The notes under the pieces were generated by a model that searched no databases, was not told where the DNA came from, and saw only the letters and a program-made list of their open reading frames with translations. This document shows, one piece after another, positions 25,274 to 34,590 of a stretch of 64,000 bases of DNA; position 1 is the stretch's first letter; each line of letters opens with the position of its first letter. Source of the DNA: Ruminiclostridium cellobioparum DSM 1351 = ATCC 15832. Its GTDB lineage: Bacteria; Bacillota; Clostridia; Acetivibrionales; DSM-1351. Location of the stretch: the NCBI RefSeq assembly GCF_000621505.1, contig NZ_JHYD01000026.1, forward strand, positions 62,001-126,000, in the 5' to 3' direction. A program made the translations under genes and the position numbers.

Positions 25274-27388
25274 TTATTTAGTCAGTTCCACTATCTCACT
25301 CTTTATTGCAATATCCTCAATATTTGAACCGTTATTGTCAAAATAAGCTTTTAAAATATCTTTGGCAATGGGTGCCGTATATGCTCCAAGTACTCCCTTT
25401 TCAACAACAACCGCAACGGCTATCTGGGGTTTGTCAGCCGGAGCATAGCAAATAAATAAGGCATTTGAGGACTTGGTCTGGTTTGTTGATTCGGTCTCGG
25501 CTGTCCCCGTTTTACCAGCAACCTTTATAGGAAGCAATTCATTAAATGCATTGGCTGCCGTACCTCCCCTGTCTTCAGAGTTGGCAACGGCAATCATGCC
25601 TTCCTGTATTATTTTCATATTTTCTTTTTTTACAGGCAGCAGCTCATATTCCGGTTTTGTCTCTGTCACTATGGAACCGTCATACTTTACAACCCTTTTT
25701 ATAATATGAGGTTTAAAGTGCTTGCCTCCATTTGCAATTGTAGCACAATAATTGGCCAATTGAATGGGAGTGAAGCTGTTGTCAAACTGCCCGATAGAGG
25801 ACTGTGCTGTATCGGCACTTCCGAATATATACGGACTGTAGGTTTTCTTATATGCCTTAGACGCAAGTATTCCCTTGCTTTCGCCCAGCAGATCGATTCC
25901 TGTTTTTTGTCCCAGGCCGAATTTAGTGGCCCATTTGTCAATATTATCTATGCCGACCTTTACACCAAGATTGTAAAAATAAGGGTTACAGGATTTTTGA
26001 ATTGCCTGTATCATGTTGACCGATCCCAGACCGGATTTGTAAGTTCGGTATTCGATAGATCCCAGAAGCAATCCGTCATAGATTTCATAACCTCTATCAA
26101 AATACTTGTCGTAGGGGTTTACCTTTTTTTCCTCCAGGCCGGCAAGCCCCACCAGAGGCTTAAAGGTAGAACCTGGAGTATAAGTACCAGCTATAGTCCT
26201 GTTGAATGCCGGTCTGGCCGTATTTTTAGGATCAAACAGGTTTTCTATTGCCTTTTGCGCCGCCTTATCTTCAGGACCTGCCAGAAATATGGACGGATCA
26301 TAACTTGGATAGCTGGCCAGTGCCAGAACTTCTCCGGTATTGACATCAATGGCAACCGCTGCACCGGCATCTGCATCTTTGAAGTTCCTTGACTGCGGTT
26401 TCTGTCTGATTAGCTGGATATTCTTCTCAAGTGATTCCATTGCAACCTTCTGCAGCCTCATATCAATGGTGAGGACAACATCGCTGCCGGGCTTGACAGC
26501 CTCTTCACTTATGGTCTTTGTTTTCCCGTTCTCGTCTATTTGAATTCTTCTATAGCCGTTGGTACCTCTCAAGTATCCCTCGGCAGTGAGCTCAATACCG
26601 GATTTTCCGATTATGTCATCGGGCTTATAGCCCTCATCGGCCCTACTGGCCAATTCATTTTCATCTATGGTCCTGACATAACCGATCAGGTGTGCGGCAT
26701 ACTCTGCATCAATATATTTTCTGCTGGGGACCAAATCCACTATTGCTCCCGGAAACTCATCGGTTCTCTCTTCAATTTCGGCCACTGTTTTTTCGTTGAT
26801 GGACTCGGCAACAACCGGGTTGTTGCTGAGGATCAGGAACCTCAGTGCCATTATTTTATATATCTCCGGTTCCTTGTACTTGTCAGTGTCTATTTTAAAT
26901 ATAGTATCGCGGAAATACTCATAAAATTCTTCGGGATCCGAGTCCTGATTCAGGTCTGTAAACTTATACCCGGTGGCATTTTTCAGCACCTTGATCCTAT
27001 CCTTGCTGTTGGCAAGCATGGACCCGAATTTAACAGGTTTTTCGCTTAGATACTTGGAAAAAATGTTGTTATACTTATCACCATTCTTCTCAAGTATCTT
27101 TACCAGCTTGGACACCATATCATTCAGTTCGTCGGAAGGCCTGCCGGTATTCATCAGCATGAGATAGTAGCTGGTGGAGTTAACAGCTATAGGCACGCCG
27201 TATCTGTCCACTATATTTCCTCTTTCGGCCAGAATCGTCCGCGACCTCAGATTAAAGACCTGAGACTGCGTGAAGTAATTTTCTCCTTGAACCAGCTGCA
27301 GATTGGCCAGCTGATAAACAATCACAGCGAAAACCAATACCAGCACTATACTTACAATATTATGCCTGTCTTTAAAAAAGCGTTTCAT
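25274..27388 (-). CDS. mrdA: Penicillin-binding protein 2 (elongation transpeptidase)
   Basis: This 704-residue class B PBP has one membrane anchor (about residues 11-28), a dimerisation domain (about 50-290) and a transpeptidase domain with STFK (near 408), SCN (near 466) and KTGTAET (near 625). It cross-links lateral-wall peptidoglycan as part of the MreBCD elongasome. Directly after mreD, it keeps the mreBCD-mrdA order, but the usual partner rodA is not adjacent. Confidence 0.94.
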   Translation of the reverse strand: MKRFFKDRHNIVSIVLVLVFAVIVYQLANLQLVQGENYFTQSQVFNLRSRTILAERGNIVDRYGVPIAVNSTSYYLMLMNTGRPSDELNDMVSKLVKILEKNGDKYNNIFSKYLSEKPVKFGSMLANSKDRIKVLKNATGYKFTDLNQDSDPEEFYEYFRDTIFKIDTDKYKEPEIYKIMALRFLILSNNPVVAESINEKTVAEIEERTDEFPGAIVDLVPSRKYIDAEYAAHLIGYVRTIDENELASRADEGYKPDDIIGKSGIELTAEGYLRGTNGYRRIQIDENGKTKTISEEAVKPGSDVVLTIDMRLQKVAMESLEKNIQLIRQKPQSRNFKDADAGAAVAIDVNTGEVLALASYPSYDPSIFLAGPEDKAAQKAIENLFDPKNTARPAFNRTIAGTYTPGSTFKPLVGLAGLEEKKVNPYDKYFDRGYEIYDGLLLGSIEYRTYKSGLGSVNMIQAIQKSCNPYFYNLGVKVGIDNIDKWATKFGLGQKTGIDLLGESKGILASKAYKKTYSPYIFGSADTAQSSIGQFDNSFTPIQLANYCATIANGGKHFKPHIIKRVVKYDGSIVTETKPEYELLPVKKENMKIIQEGMIAVANSEDRGGTAANAFNELLPIKVAGKTGTAETESTNQTKSSNALFICYAPADKPQIAVAVVVEKGVLGAYTAPIAKDILKAYFDNNGSNIEDIAIKSEIVELTK

Positions 27389-27428
27389 TCTTCAACCACC
27401 ACTCAACAATCAATATTTTAACTTTCCT

Positions 27429-27941
27429 TTAATATTTGTTTTTGACATCCATACTTATAAATTTTCTGCTTACCCTGACAATAAGTAAAAAGATTATTAC
27501 ACCCAATATGGTGTTTATGGCTGCTTCTGGCAGGATAACCTCCTTCAGGCTTTCTATGTAGTTCATTCTGAGTCCAAGGATATATGATACCAGAATAATC
27601 GCAGACTCGAACAATATGGTTGAGATAAAAGTACATATCCCCATTACGAAAATATTCTCTTTAAAAAACCTCTTGTTTATATTGCCCAGCGATATACCAA
27701 GCAGCATGCCTATCAAGGCATGATAGCCCAGCGCAACTCCGATAACCGCGTCAAGGCAGAGTCCCGCAAAAAAGCCCACGGTTCCGCCCTGGTTTCTTCC
27801 CTCCAGCAGTGAGATACTTACTATCAGTATGATTATCAGGTTGGGTCTCACCCCGAATATTTCAATGAAGTTCAGGAAAGTGACCTGAGTAGTGACAAAT
27901 ATGAATATAAGTATGGTGTAAATAATTATTCTGGCCCTCAT
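27429..27941 (-). CDS. mreD: Rod shape-determining protein MreD
   Basis: This 170-residue membrane protein has five or six hydrophobic segments and the MreD-like VTFLNFIEIFGVRPNLIIIL start. Its ATG overlaps the mreC stop (ATGA), so the two are coupled. It is the integral membrane link of the elongasome, joining MreC to the wall synthases. Confidence 0.9.
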   Translation of the reverse strand: MRARIIIYTILIFIFVTTQVTFLNFIEIFGVRPNLIIILIVSISLLEGRNQGGTVGFFAGLCLDAVIGVALGYHALIGMLLGISLGNINKRFFKENIFVMGICTFISTILFESAIILVSYILGLRMNYIESLKEVILPEAAINTILGVIIFLLIVRVSRKFISMDVKNKY

Positions 27942-28798
27942 TTATCGGTAATCTCCATTTCTGAAGATATGGCAGGCATATTCTTTTTCAGAATAACCAC
28001 CTGACTGAGCCGTCTTAAATCAACAGCCGGCTGTATTATAGCATACCTGTCCAGATCGCTCTCACCGGTTCTCACTTCTTTTACCGTTCCTATTATTATA
28101 CCCTTGGGATAAATCCCTCCCAGTCCTGAGGTCTCTATTACATCACCCTGGGTAAGGTCAAGGTCGTTTGGAATATATAACAGTTTACAAAGACCTTCCT
28201 TGCCCAGTTTCAAATCTCCTTTAACCACCACCAGATCTCCGCTTTTGGCAACAATTGCGCTGGCCGCACTGCCATCCTCAATAATACTTGTTATTTTTGA
28301 AGAAAACGGCTGCGAGGAGGATACCTTTCCGACCAGGCCCTTGCTTGTAACCACCGGCATATTATAGGATATACCGTTTGTTACCCCCTTATCCACCAGG
28401 AATATGTTGAAAAGGTTACCCGAATCCTTTGCAATAACATTGGCCCCTGCCATATCAATGCCGTCAAGCTGATCCTTAAGCTTCAGAACATTCTTAAGAT
28501 CGTCGTTTTCGGTTTTAAGCCTGACGTACTCGGTCCGCTCATTGTTTAATCTGTCAATTTCCTCTTTTAATGCCTTATTTTCGGCTCTCAAAACCTCTAC
28601 ATTATTAAACAGGCCCACTCCTGCCTCAATTTCCTGCCCTGCATAGGTAAATACCTTTTCTATTGAGGTAAACGGAACCGAAATAAGATTTCCAAACCAG
28701 TTTACACTGCTCAGCGGATTTATTGTCAGACCTATGGTTACAATAAGTACCAGGGATACTATCAATACTATCAATGCCCTACTTTTAAAATACTTCAA
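27938..28798 (-). CDS. mreC: Rod shape-determining protein MreC
   Basis: This 286-residue protein has an N-terminal membrane helix (about 9-27), a coiled coil (about 65-105) and the two beta-barrel MreC domains, with conserved GLVGKVSSSQPFSSKITSI and GDVIETSGLGGIYPKG. It is an elongasome scaffold outside the membrane, between MreB and PBP2. Confidence 0.93.
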   Translation of the reverse strand: MKYFKSRALIVLIVSLVLIVTIGLTINPLSSVNWFGNLISVPFTSIEKVFTYAGQEIEAGVGLFNNVEVLRAENKALKEEIDRLNNERTEYVRLKTENDDLKNVLKLKDQLDGIDMAGANVIAKDSGNLFNIFLVDKGVTNGISYNMPVVTSKGLVGKVSSSQPFSSKITSIIEDGSAASAIVAKSGDLVVVKGDLKLGKEGLCKLLYIPNDLDLTQGDVIETSGLGGIYPKGIIIGTVKEVRTGESDLDRYAIIQPAVDLRRLSQVVILKKNMPAISSEMEITDK

Positions 28799-28839
28799 GG
28801 AATACTTCTCCTCTCTAACCCCTTAAAACTTCCACAAAA

Positions 28840-29862
28840 TTATTTCAATCTTTTTGGTGAAAGCAATACCTTTTTTAAGGTTTCTATTTCTTCCAGGACC
28901 TTGCCCGTCCCCAGCACAACACAGTCAAGCGGTCTTTCGGCAATTGAAACAGGCATACCCGTTTCCTGTTTTATCAATTTGTCAAGGCCGTCCAGAAGTG
29001 CACCTCCGCCTGTGAGCATAATTCCTCTGTCCATTATATCCGAAGCAAGCTCGGGAGGAGTTTTCTCAAGTGTGTATTTTATTGAGTCTATAATTGCGTT
29101 GACAGGTTCTCTCAATGCTTCGTTTATTTCGGATGAAGTTATTTCAATATTTTTTGGAAGTCCTGTTATCAGATCCCTTCCTCTGATATTCATTCTTTCC
29201 TCCTTGGTTTTTGGGAAAGCGCCGCCTATTGTCACCTTTATTTCTTCTGCAGTTCTTTCACCTATCATCAGACTGTATTCTTTTTTGATATAGTGGACTA
29301 TTGCTTCATCCAGTTCATCTCCTGCTACCCGCAGGGATTTGCTGGTAACTATCCCGCCCAGTGAAATAACCGCAACCTCACTTGTGCCTCCTCCAATGTC
29401 AACCACCATACTGCCCGAAGGCTCCTCAACCGGCAGCTCGGCACCTATTGCCGCAGCCATGGGTTCCTCGATCAGGTAAGCTTCCTTGGCTCCGGCCTGA
29501 AGAGTTGCATCTTCGACAGCTCTCTTCTCAACCTCCGTCACTCCCGAGGGGACACATACAACTACCCTGGGTTTGCTGAACACGCCGTTTGACATGGCCT
29601 TTTTTATAAAATATTTTATCATGTTCTGTGTTATGTCAAAATCTGCAATAACACCATCTTTCATAGGCCTTATGGCAACAATGTTACCCGGAGTACGCCC
29701 GATCATTTCCTTGGCTGCCTCACCTACAGCCAGAACTTCATTATTTTTTATATTAACAGCAACCACCGAGGGCTCTCTAACAACTATGCCCTTTCCTTTA
29801 ACATGCACCAATGTATTTGCTGTCCCCAAATCTATCCCAATATCCTTTGCAAACAAACTCAT
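28840..29862 (-). CDS. mreB: Actin-like rod shape-determining protein MreB
   Basis: This 340-residue protein has the phosphate-1 motif [11 protein letters not shown] (residues 9-19), phosphate-2 [12 protein letters not shown] and adenosine motif [13 protein letters not shown] lies 6 bases before the ATG. It is the membrane-bound filament that guides lateral wall growth. It is first of the mreBCD-mrdA-minCDE run, 53 bases after radC. Confidence 0.95.
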   Translation of the reverse strand: MSLFAKDIGIDLGTANTLVHVKGKGIVVREPSVVAVNIKNNEVLAVGEAAKEMIGRTPGNIVAIRPMKDGVIADFDITQNMIKYFIKKAMSNGVFSKPRVVVCVPSGVTEVEKRAVEDATLQAGAKEAYLIEEPMAAAIGAELPVEEPSGSMVVDIGGGTSEVAVISLGGIVTSKSLRVAGDELDEAIVHYIKKEYSLMIGERTAEEIKVTIGGAFPKTKEERMNIRGRDLITGLPKNIEITSSEINEALREPVNAIIDSIKYTLEKTPPELASDIMDRGIMLTGGGALLDGLDKLIKQETGMPVSIAERPLDCVVLGTGKVLEEIETLKKVLLSPKRLK

Positions 29863-29915
29863 TCCAGTCTCCTATCCGCGTACCCAACGCCATTTTTTAG
29901 TTGAGAAAAAGTCAA

Positions 29916-30605
29916 CTATATGTATCCCTTTTCCTTGAAGCTGACAAATTTGCCGTCACCCACCACTATGTGATCCAATACTTTAATCCCCAATATACTG
30001 CCGGCTTTTTCAAGCCGCTGGGTAGTCTGCAAATCCTCCGCACTTGGCGTCGGATCACCGCTGGGGTGGTTATGGACAAAAATTATGCTGTTGCTTCCGT
30101 ATTTTACTGCTTCACTGAATACTTCCCTCGGATGAACAATGGAGGAATTCAGGCTGCCCATTGAAACATCCACAATTTTTATTATCTGATTTTTGGTATC
30201 GAGTAATAATGCTTTAAATATTTCTTTTTTTAAGTACCGCATTTCTTCCATCATTAGATTATTGACATCATTAGCATTTTTTATAGTATGATGAAGCAAT
30301 CCGTCATTTGTGGCCACTCTCTTGGATAATTCAAGAGCGGCTTTTATCTGGATGGCTTTAACCCTACCTATTCCTTTTATCTTTTTCAGTTGTTCAATGG
30401 ACAAGTTATTTAAAGAAGACAGCCGTCCGTCATGAGACAGCCTTAATACATGCTGTGCCAGTTCAACCGCAGTATAAGACTTTGTTCCGGTCTTAATTAT
30501 TACTGCCAGCAATTCCGCATTTGATAAATGCTCCGCACCGACAACTTCAAGTTTTTCGTATGGCCTTTCACCTATCGGAAGTTCTTTTATCTTCAGTCTT
30601 TCCAT
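29916..30605 (-). CDS. radC: RadC family protein (JAB/MPN domain)
   Basis: This 229-residue protein has an N-terminal helix-hairpin-helix region (about 60-85, KIKGIGRVKAIQIKA) and a C-terminal JAB metalloprotease-like domain with HNHPSGDPTPSAED near residues 178-191. The metal ligands are intact. The old link to DNA repair is doubtful. The gene very often lies next to mreB and maf, as it does here. Confidence 0.92.
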   Translation of the reverse strand: MERLKIKELPIGERPYEKLEVVGAEHLSNAELLAVIIKTGTKSYTAVELAQHVLRLSHDGRLSSLNNLSIEQLKKIKGIGRVKAIQIKAALELSKRVATNDGLLHHTIKNANDVNNLMMEEMRYLKKEIFKALLLDTKNQIIKIVDVSMGSLNSSIVHPREVFSEAVKYGSNSIIFVHNHPSGDPTPSAEDLQTTQRLEKAGSILGIKVLDHIVVGDGKFVSFKEKGYI

Positions 30606-30663
30606 ACTTTACTCCCATATGCATGCATTGCACGCAAACAAATAGTAATTTATTACCTGAGTT

Positions 30664-31260
30664 TTATATACTCAGATTTTTTAAATTTATGCCATGACCT
30701 AATTGTTCAAACATACATGACAATCTGTAAATAGGGAGACCCATAACGTTAAAATAATCCCCCTCTATTTTTTCCACCAGCAGGGAGCCATAGCCCTGGA
30801 TGCCATAAGCACCGGCCTTGTCAAAGGGTTCTTTTGTAGCAATATATGCCAGGAGAAACTCTTCTGACTTTTTAGCTATTTTTACCCTGGTAGTTTCAAA
30901 TTCACATAGGGTTTTCATATCGGTTGTTCTGCACAGGCAAACTCCTGTAACGACTTCATGCCATTCACCGTTAAGATTTTTAAGCATTTCAAAAGCTTCC
31001 TGTTCATCCTTTGGTTTGCCCAAAAGTTTATTGTCCTTAACAACGATTGTGTCTGCCCCGATCACTAAACTGTCATGTTTTGTCTGTGTAGCAATATCTA
31101 CGCATTTTTGCCTTGCAAGAGATACTGCTACCTGATGGGATTCCAGGTTCCGGTCCATCACTTCGATTACATTTGAAGGGGACACTGTAAATCCAAGTCC
31201 CATCTGGGTCAATAACTGCTGCCTTCTTGGAGACGCCGAAGCTAATATAATTTTATCCAT
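30664..31260 (-). CDS. maf: Maf-like nucleotide pyrophosphatase
   Basis: This 198-residue Maf/Ham1-fold protein begins with the signature ASASPRRQQLL (residues 7-17) and has the ADTIV motif near 68-72 plus KAGAYGIQG. It hydrolyses non-canonical or modified NTPs and is linked to division arrest. GGTGG precedes the ATG. First gene of the maf-radC-mre block, 58 bases before radC. Confidence 0.93.
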   Translation of the reverse strand: MDKIILASASPRRQQLLTQMGLGFTVSPSNVIEVMDRNLESHQVAVSLARQKCVDIATQTKHDSLVIGADTIVVKDNKLLGKPKDEQEAFEMLKNLNGEWHEVVTGVCLCRTTDMKTLCEFETTRVKIAKKSEEFLLAYIATKEPFDKAGAYGIQGYGSLLVEKIEGDYFNVMGLPIYRLSCMFEQLGHGINLKNLSI

Positions 31261-31508
31261 TTTTCCACCATATTTTATTTTTTCATATCTTTACACTAAG
31301 CGACAAACGCAGCCATATTTATTATATATTTTTATAGCCGATTTTTCAAATAAAAAGCTAGGTAAAAATTTATATATATTATCTGTAAAAAGCTTATTTT
31401 TATTAAAAGCGCTGTTTAAGTACTCCTTTGCGTGATTGCATACGGTTAAAAATGGCTCCGTGCTTAAATATTACATCTACTATTATGAATAATATTAATA
31501 AATATCAC

Positions 31509-31537
31509 TTCTCAATTCGGGTTTTTAGAAGTATAAT
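31509..31537 (+). promoter_or_regulatory. Promoter of the mecA-like gene
   Basis: TTCTCA at 31509-31514 and a perfect TATAAT at 31532-31537 are separated by 17 bases. Confidence 0.6.
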
Positions 31538-31553
31538 ATAGTAAAACTATATT
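31535..31553. promoter_or_regulatory. Palindrome over the mecA -10 region
   Basis: AATATAGT-AAA-ACTATATT is a perfect 8-bp inverted repeat that overlaps the TATAAT and the start site. It is a candidate operator for an unknown repressor. Confidence 0.5.
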
Positions 31554-31633
31554 CATCGGTCGAATTACGCAAGTATACACAGGCGTATTTGAGTTTGGTA
31601 TGGTTAATTAATTATCGGAGAGTTGGTGATTAT

Positions 31634-32251
31634 ATGAGAATTGAAAAAATTAATGAAAATGTATTGAAGGTCACAATAACACTGAATGACCTTGAAGAAA
31701 GAAATATTGATTTAGGCTCTTTGAATTATAATTCGCCTGCTGCTCAGGAACTATTCTGGGATATGATGGAGAAAGCCGAGGAAGAGTACGGCTTTGCTTC
31801 GGGTGAATCCCAGCTCATATTCGAGGCCTCTCCTGAAAACGAGGACGGTTTTGTTGTAACCATCACCAAAGTCGATGCCGATGGAGAATTTGAGTCAATC
31901 CAAAAGTATATAAAAAGCAAATATAAGAATTCGGAATTAAAACAAAAGAAAAAGAAGAGCAAGGTTTGTTCAACCTTGAAAATATATTGTTTCAACAATC
32001 TGGATGATGTGTGTAAACTGACTAAACGTATTACTGCCGTCTACCAGGGGGAAAGCACCCTGTTCAGATGCCGTGACAGTTATTATCTTCTGCTCAGCGG
32101 TATTGCCACAGGCTCACAGTCCCTGGAAATTATAATGTCCGAATACTCTGTCCTGGTTGGGAATCCGGCATTTTTTGAAGGCTATCTTAACGAATACGGT
32201 GAAAAGGTAATAAGCGACAATGCAATAGAAACTTTAAATACTTATTTTTAG
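31634..32251 (+). CDS. MecA-like adaptor protein
   Basis: This 205-residue protein has the MecA layout: an N-terminal domain (MRIEKINENVLKVTITLNDL, with the ELFWDMMEKAEEEYGF helix), an acidic/lysine-rich linker (about 95-115) and a C-terminal domain that would bind ClpC. MecA delivers unfolded or specific substrates to ClpCP. The start at 31634 gives the conserved N-terminus; the frame opens earlier at 31589, without similarity. In clostridia its target is unknown, since the ComK competence pathway is absent. Confidence 0.87.
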   Translation: MRIEKINENVLKVTITLNDLEERNIDLGSLNYNSPAAQELFWDMMEKAEEEYGFASGESQLIFEASPENEDGFVVTITKVDADGEFESIQKYIKSKYKNSELKQKKKKSKVCSTLKIYCFNNLDDVCKLTKRITAVYQGESTLFRCRDSYYLLLSGIATGSQSLEIIMSEYSVLVGNPAFFEGYLNEYGEKVISDNAIETLNTYF

Positions 32252-32320
32252 ACTATAATAGATTTAAACATACAAATACAGATAGATACGGATAAATACC
32301 GATAATCGATGATATGAGTC

Positions 32321-32346
32321 AGGCTTCCCGATAAGGGAAGCCTTTT
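32321..32346. terminator. Hairpin terminator between convergent genes
   Basis: AGGCTTCCC at 32321-32329 pairs with GGGAAGCCT at 32335-32343 and is followed by TTT. It lies between the mecA-like and PRC-barrel genes. Confidence 0.75.
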
Positions 32347-32352
32347 GTATGT

Positions 32353-33144
32353 CTATCTGTTATTCATAACCAATTCGATTACCTTACCGTTTGATTTTGC
32401 TATTTCAAAAATAACATCATCTATGACAGTATTTTCTTCTATCAGTGTATTTCCGTCATTATCAAATATTGTCTTGGTAGCAACCTTACCGTTGAGATAT
32501 TCACGGTGCTTTGTTTCCATCATATCAGCTACGGCATCGGGCTGAATATCATCTTCTGCAGGAACACTGCCGTCAATGTCAGCTATGGCTGAGGTCTCAA
32601 AATTTTTTTTTTCTGAATCCACGTCCTCATCCAATGCCAGGTCGGCTGCTCTGTCCAACAATCTGGATTCCACATCTTCCTTTACAACTACCAGGTTCTT
32701 TCCAAAGGTAATAATGCTGTCTCTCGGTATGATTCTGATACTCTTTTGCGTAATATCGGCAATGTACTCAAGTCCTACGATTGAACAGTTATCTTCTTCG
32801 TTAATATATATGTCCCCGATTTCACCTATTAAACGTCCCTTTTTGGTAAGTACTTTTGTACCCTTAACCTGGATATTTTTTTGCAGAAGATCAATAGCAG
32901 CCGGTATTTTACTTATGTCGTTAATGGCATCTTCATTTTCTATCGTCAATGCGTATTCACCGATTCCCAACACATATTCCGTGGGAATCACCTTGGCACT
33001 TAGTATTTGAATGCCGCTATCAACAACAACATAATCAATAGCACCTTTTTCAGCATTGATAATAACAGTTTTGACTTTACCGACCTCAATACCGTCTGAT
33101 ATGCTGATTATAGGTAAACCCACTATTTCCTTCGTCTTTTTCAT
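32353..33144 (-). CDS. PRC-barrel domain protein
   Basis: This 263-residue protein has two PRC-barrel domains (about 3-75 and 90-165; for example LPIISISDGIEVGKVKTVII and KKGRLIGEIGDIYI) and an acidic tail. GAGGGGG precedes the ATG. PRC-barrel proteins bind RNA, ribosome-assembly intermediates or membrane-associated partners; the role here is not clear. Next upstream, 50 bases away on the same strand, is an acidic membrane protein, so the two may be co-transcribed. Confidence 0.85.
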   Translation of the reverse strand: MKKTKEIVGLPIISISDGIEVGKVKTVIINAEKGAIDYVVVDSGIQILSAKVIPTEYVLGIGEYALTIENEDAINDISKIPAAIDLLQKNIQVKGTKVLTKKGRLIGEIGDIYINEEDNCSIVGLEYIADITQKSIRIIPRDSIITFGKNLVVVKEDVESRLLDRAADLALDEDVDSEKKNFETSAIADIDGSVPAEDDIQPDAVADMMETKHREYLNGKVATKTIFDNDGNTLIEENTVIDDVIFEIAKSNGKVIELVMNNR

Positions 33145-33194
33145 TTTTAAAAGTACCCCCTCAAATTCCTAAAAATCTTTTTAATCAAATTAAA

Positions 33195-34391
33195 TTATTT
33201 TAGGTTTTTAATAATTTCTTCTTTTATATCAGGCTTGATAACTGATCCATATCTCTCAACAGTTCCTTCCAGTATGCTCTTCGCCAGTTCGGTGAGACCT
33301 AACTGCTTGTATAGAGCGCATACGTCCAATACTATCCAGAAAATCATTTCCCTGTCGGGCTGATGCGAAAGAGCCTGCAAATAATACTCTGCCGCCTGTT
33401 CCTTCCTGCCCCTGCCCTTGCTTTCAAATGCCTTGTCCACAAGCGACCGTGCATTTATTTCAACCTGGTTTGACTGCACTTCTTCTATTATGTATTCTAT
33501 TTCTCTTATTTCTTCTACTATTTCTTCATGATTCGCAATGTCAGGAGTAATCGTTATTTCATTTTCAACCTGCTCTGTTATTTGCGGGCCGGCATCACCG
33601 GTTTCCTCCATGGCAGATTCAGACGCAGCCCATTCCGGCATAACCGGTTCAGGCAAAGCCTGTTCAAGCACAGCCGTTTGAGCAATATCCGTATCTGTTA
33701 CATCTGCCTCCTCACTGACTGTACTGCAGTCCTCAAAACTCCCGACTTCCTCAACAGCCCCGGCAGCATTGGCCTTGTCAGGCTCTGCAACTGCCGTAAC
33801 TGCTGCAGCGGTTTCGACAACTTCATCAACTAAATTATTGCAATTTCCGGAATTTTCCAGCAGAAAACTTCCATTTTCACTATTTTCTATTCCCATTGTA
33901 TCAATTATTTGTTTAGTGTCAACTGGTTTTTTCAACTTATTTTCTAAATTATATTCATCTTTTACATTTTCTTGCATTATTATGCTTGAATTTCCACATT
34001 CCGCAGCCGGTTTATTGAAAAATCCCACCTTCATATTTTTAATATTGCTGAAAAATCTGTCAATATAAATACCGCAATCTATAGAAGAAAATTTCTTTGG
34101 AATAGCTATTGATATAATCATGCTTATTATACAAATAAATAATAGAAATATAAATAAAACAACGATCAGAGACAAAATCAGAGCAATTTTTTTGTTGATA
34201 TTGATACTTTCACTTAAGGCTTTCAGCATGAATGTAAAAGCAGGATTAAAGGAAAATCCCAAAACTATGGATCCTGCCGTTATGGAAAACAATATGCCAA
34301 GGTTCAATTCTTTTGACCTGTATAGCAAATAAAACGCTGTCAATGCGGTGACCAAAATTGTAATAACAACCGAAATCCAATAGTAGGACAT
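33195..34391 (-). CDS. Membrane protein with acidic linker and TPR-like C-terminus
   Basis: This 398-residue protein has three or four N-terminal hydrophobic segments (residues 1-100). A long acidic Ala/Val/Glu-rich linker follows (about 170-300). A helical C-terminus (about 310-398) contains AAEYYLQALSHQPD, like a tetratricopeptide repeat. GGAGGGG lies 4 bases before the ATG. I do not recognise a family. It resembles a membrane-tethered protein-interaction scaffold. Downstream is the PRC-barrel gene. Confidence 0.72.
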   Translation of the reverse strand: MSYYWISVVITILVTALTAFYLLYRSKELNLGILFSITAGSIVLGFSFNPAFTFMLKALSESININKKIALILSLIVVLFIFLLFICIISMIISIAIPKKFSSIDCGIYIDRFFSNIKNMKVGFFNKPAAECGNSSIIMQENVKDEYNLENKLKKPVDTKQIIDTMGIENSENGSFLLENSGNCNNLVDEVVETAAAVTAVAEPDKANAAGAVEEVGSFEDCSTVSEEADVTDTDIAQTAVLEQALPEPVMPEWAASESAMEETGDAGPQITEQVENEITITPDIANHEEIVEEIREIEYIIEEVQSNQVEINARSLVDKAFESKGRGRKEQAAEYYLQALSHQPDREMIFWIVLDVCALYKQLGLTELAKSILEGTVERYGSVIKPDIKEEIIKNLK

Positions 34392-34542
34392 AAACCCCTC
34401 CAGAATATACGTGTATTTTATCTTTTGTACGTAAAAATATGTAATTTTTGACTAATAGTCTTTATTCGATATAAATCAACAAAATTCCTTCTATTTTATT
34501 TCAGAAATACCGGTAAATTTTCCTGATTACTCCTATACACAT

Positions 34543-34580
34543 AAAAATCGGCCCATAGCTAAAAAGCCGGCCGATTTTTT
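34543..34580 (-). terminator. Hairpin terminator after lon
   Basis: AAAAATCGGCC at 34543-34553 pairs with GGCCGATTTTT at 34569-34579. It lies 11 bases past the lon stop on the minus strand. Confidence 0.8.
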
Positions 34581-34590
34581 ATTGATTTTT

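Larger units (their letters stand above)
31261..31633. other. Divergent control region maf / mecA
   Basis: No coding frame with a start signal was seen. It holds the mecA promoter and a palindrome (listed separately). There is also a weak AT-rich foldback between about 31351 and 31409 (AATAAAAAGCT and its near-complement). The maf promoter must also lie here, but no clear consensus was found on the minus strand. Confidence 0.5.
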
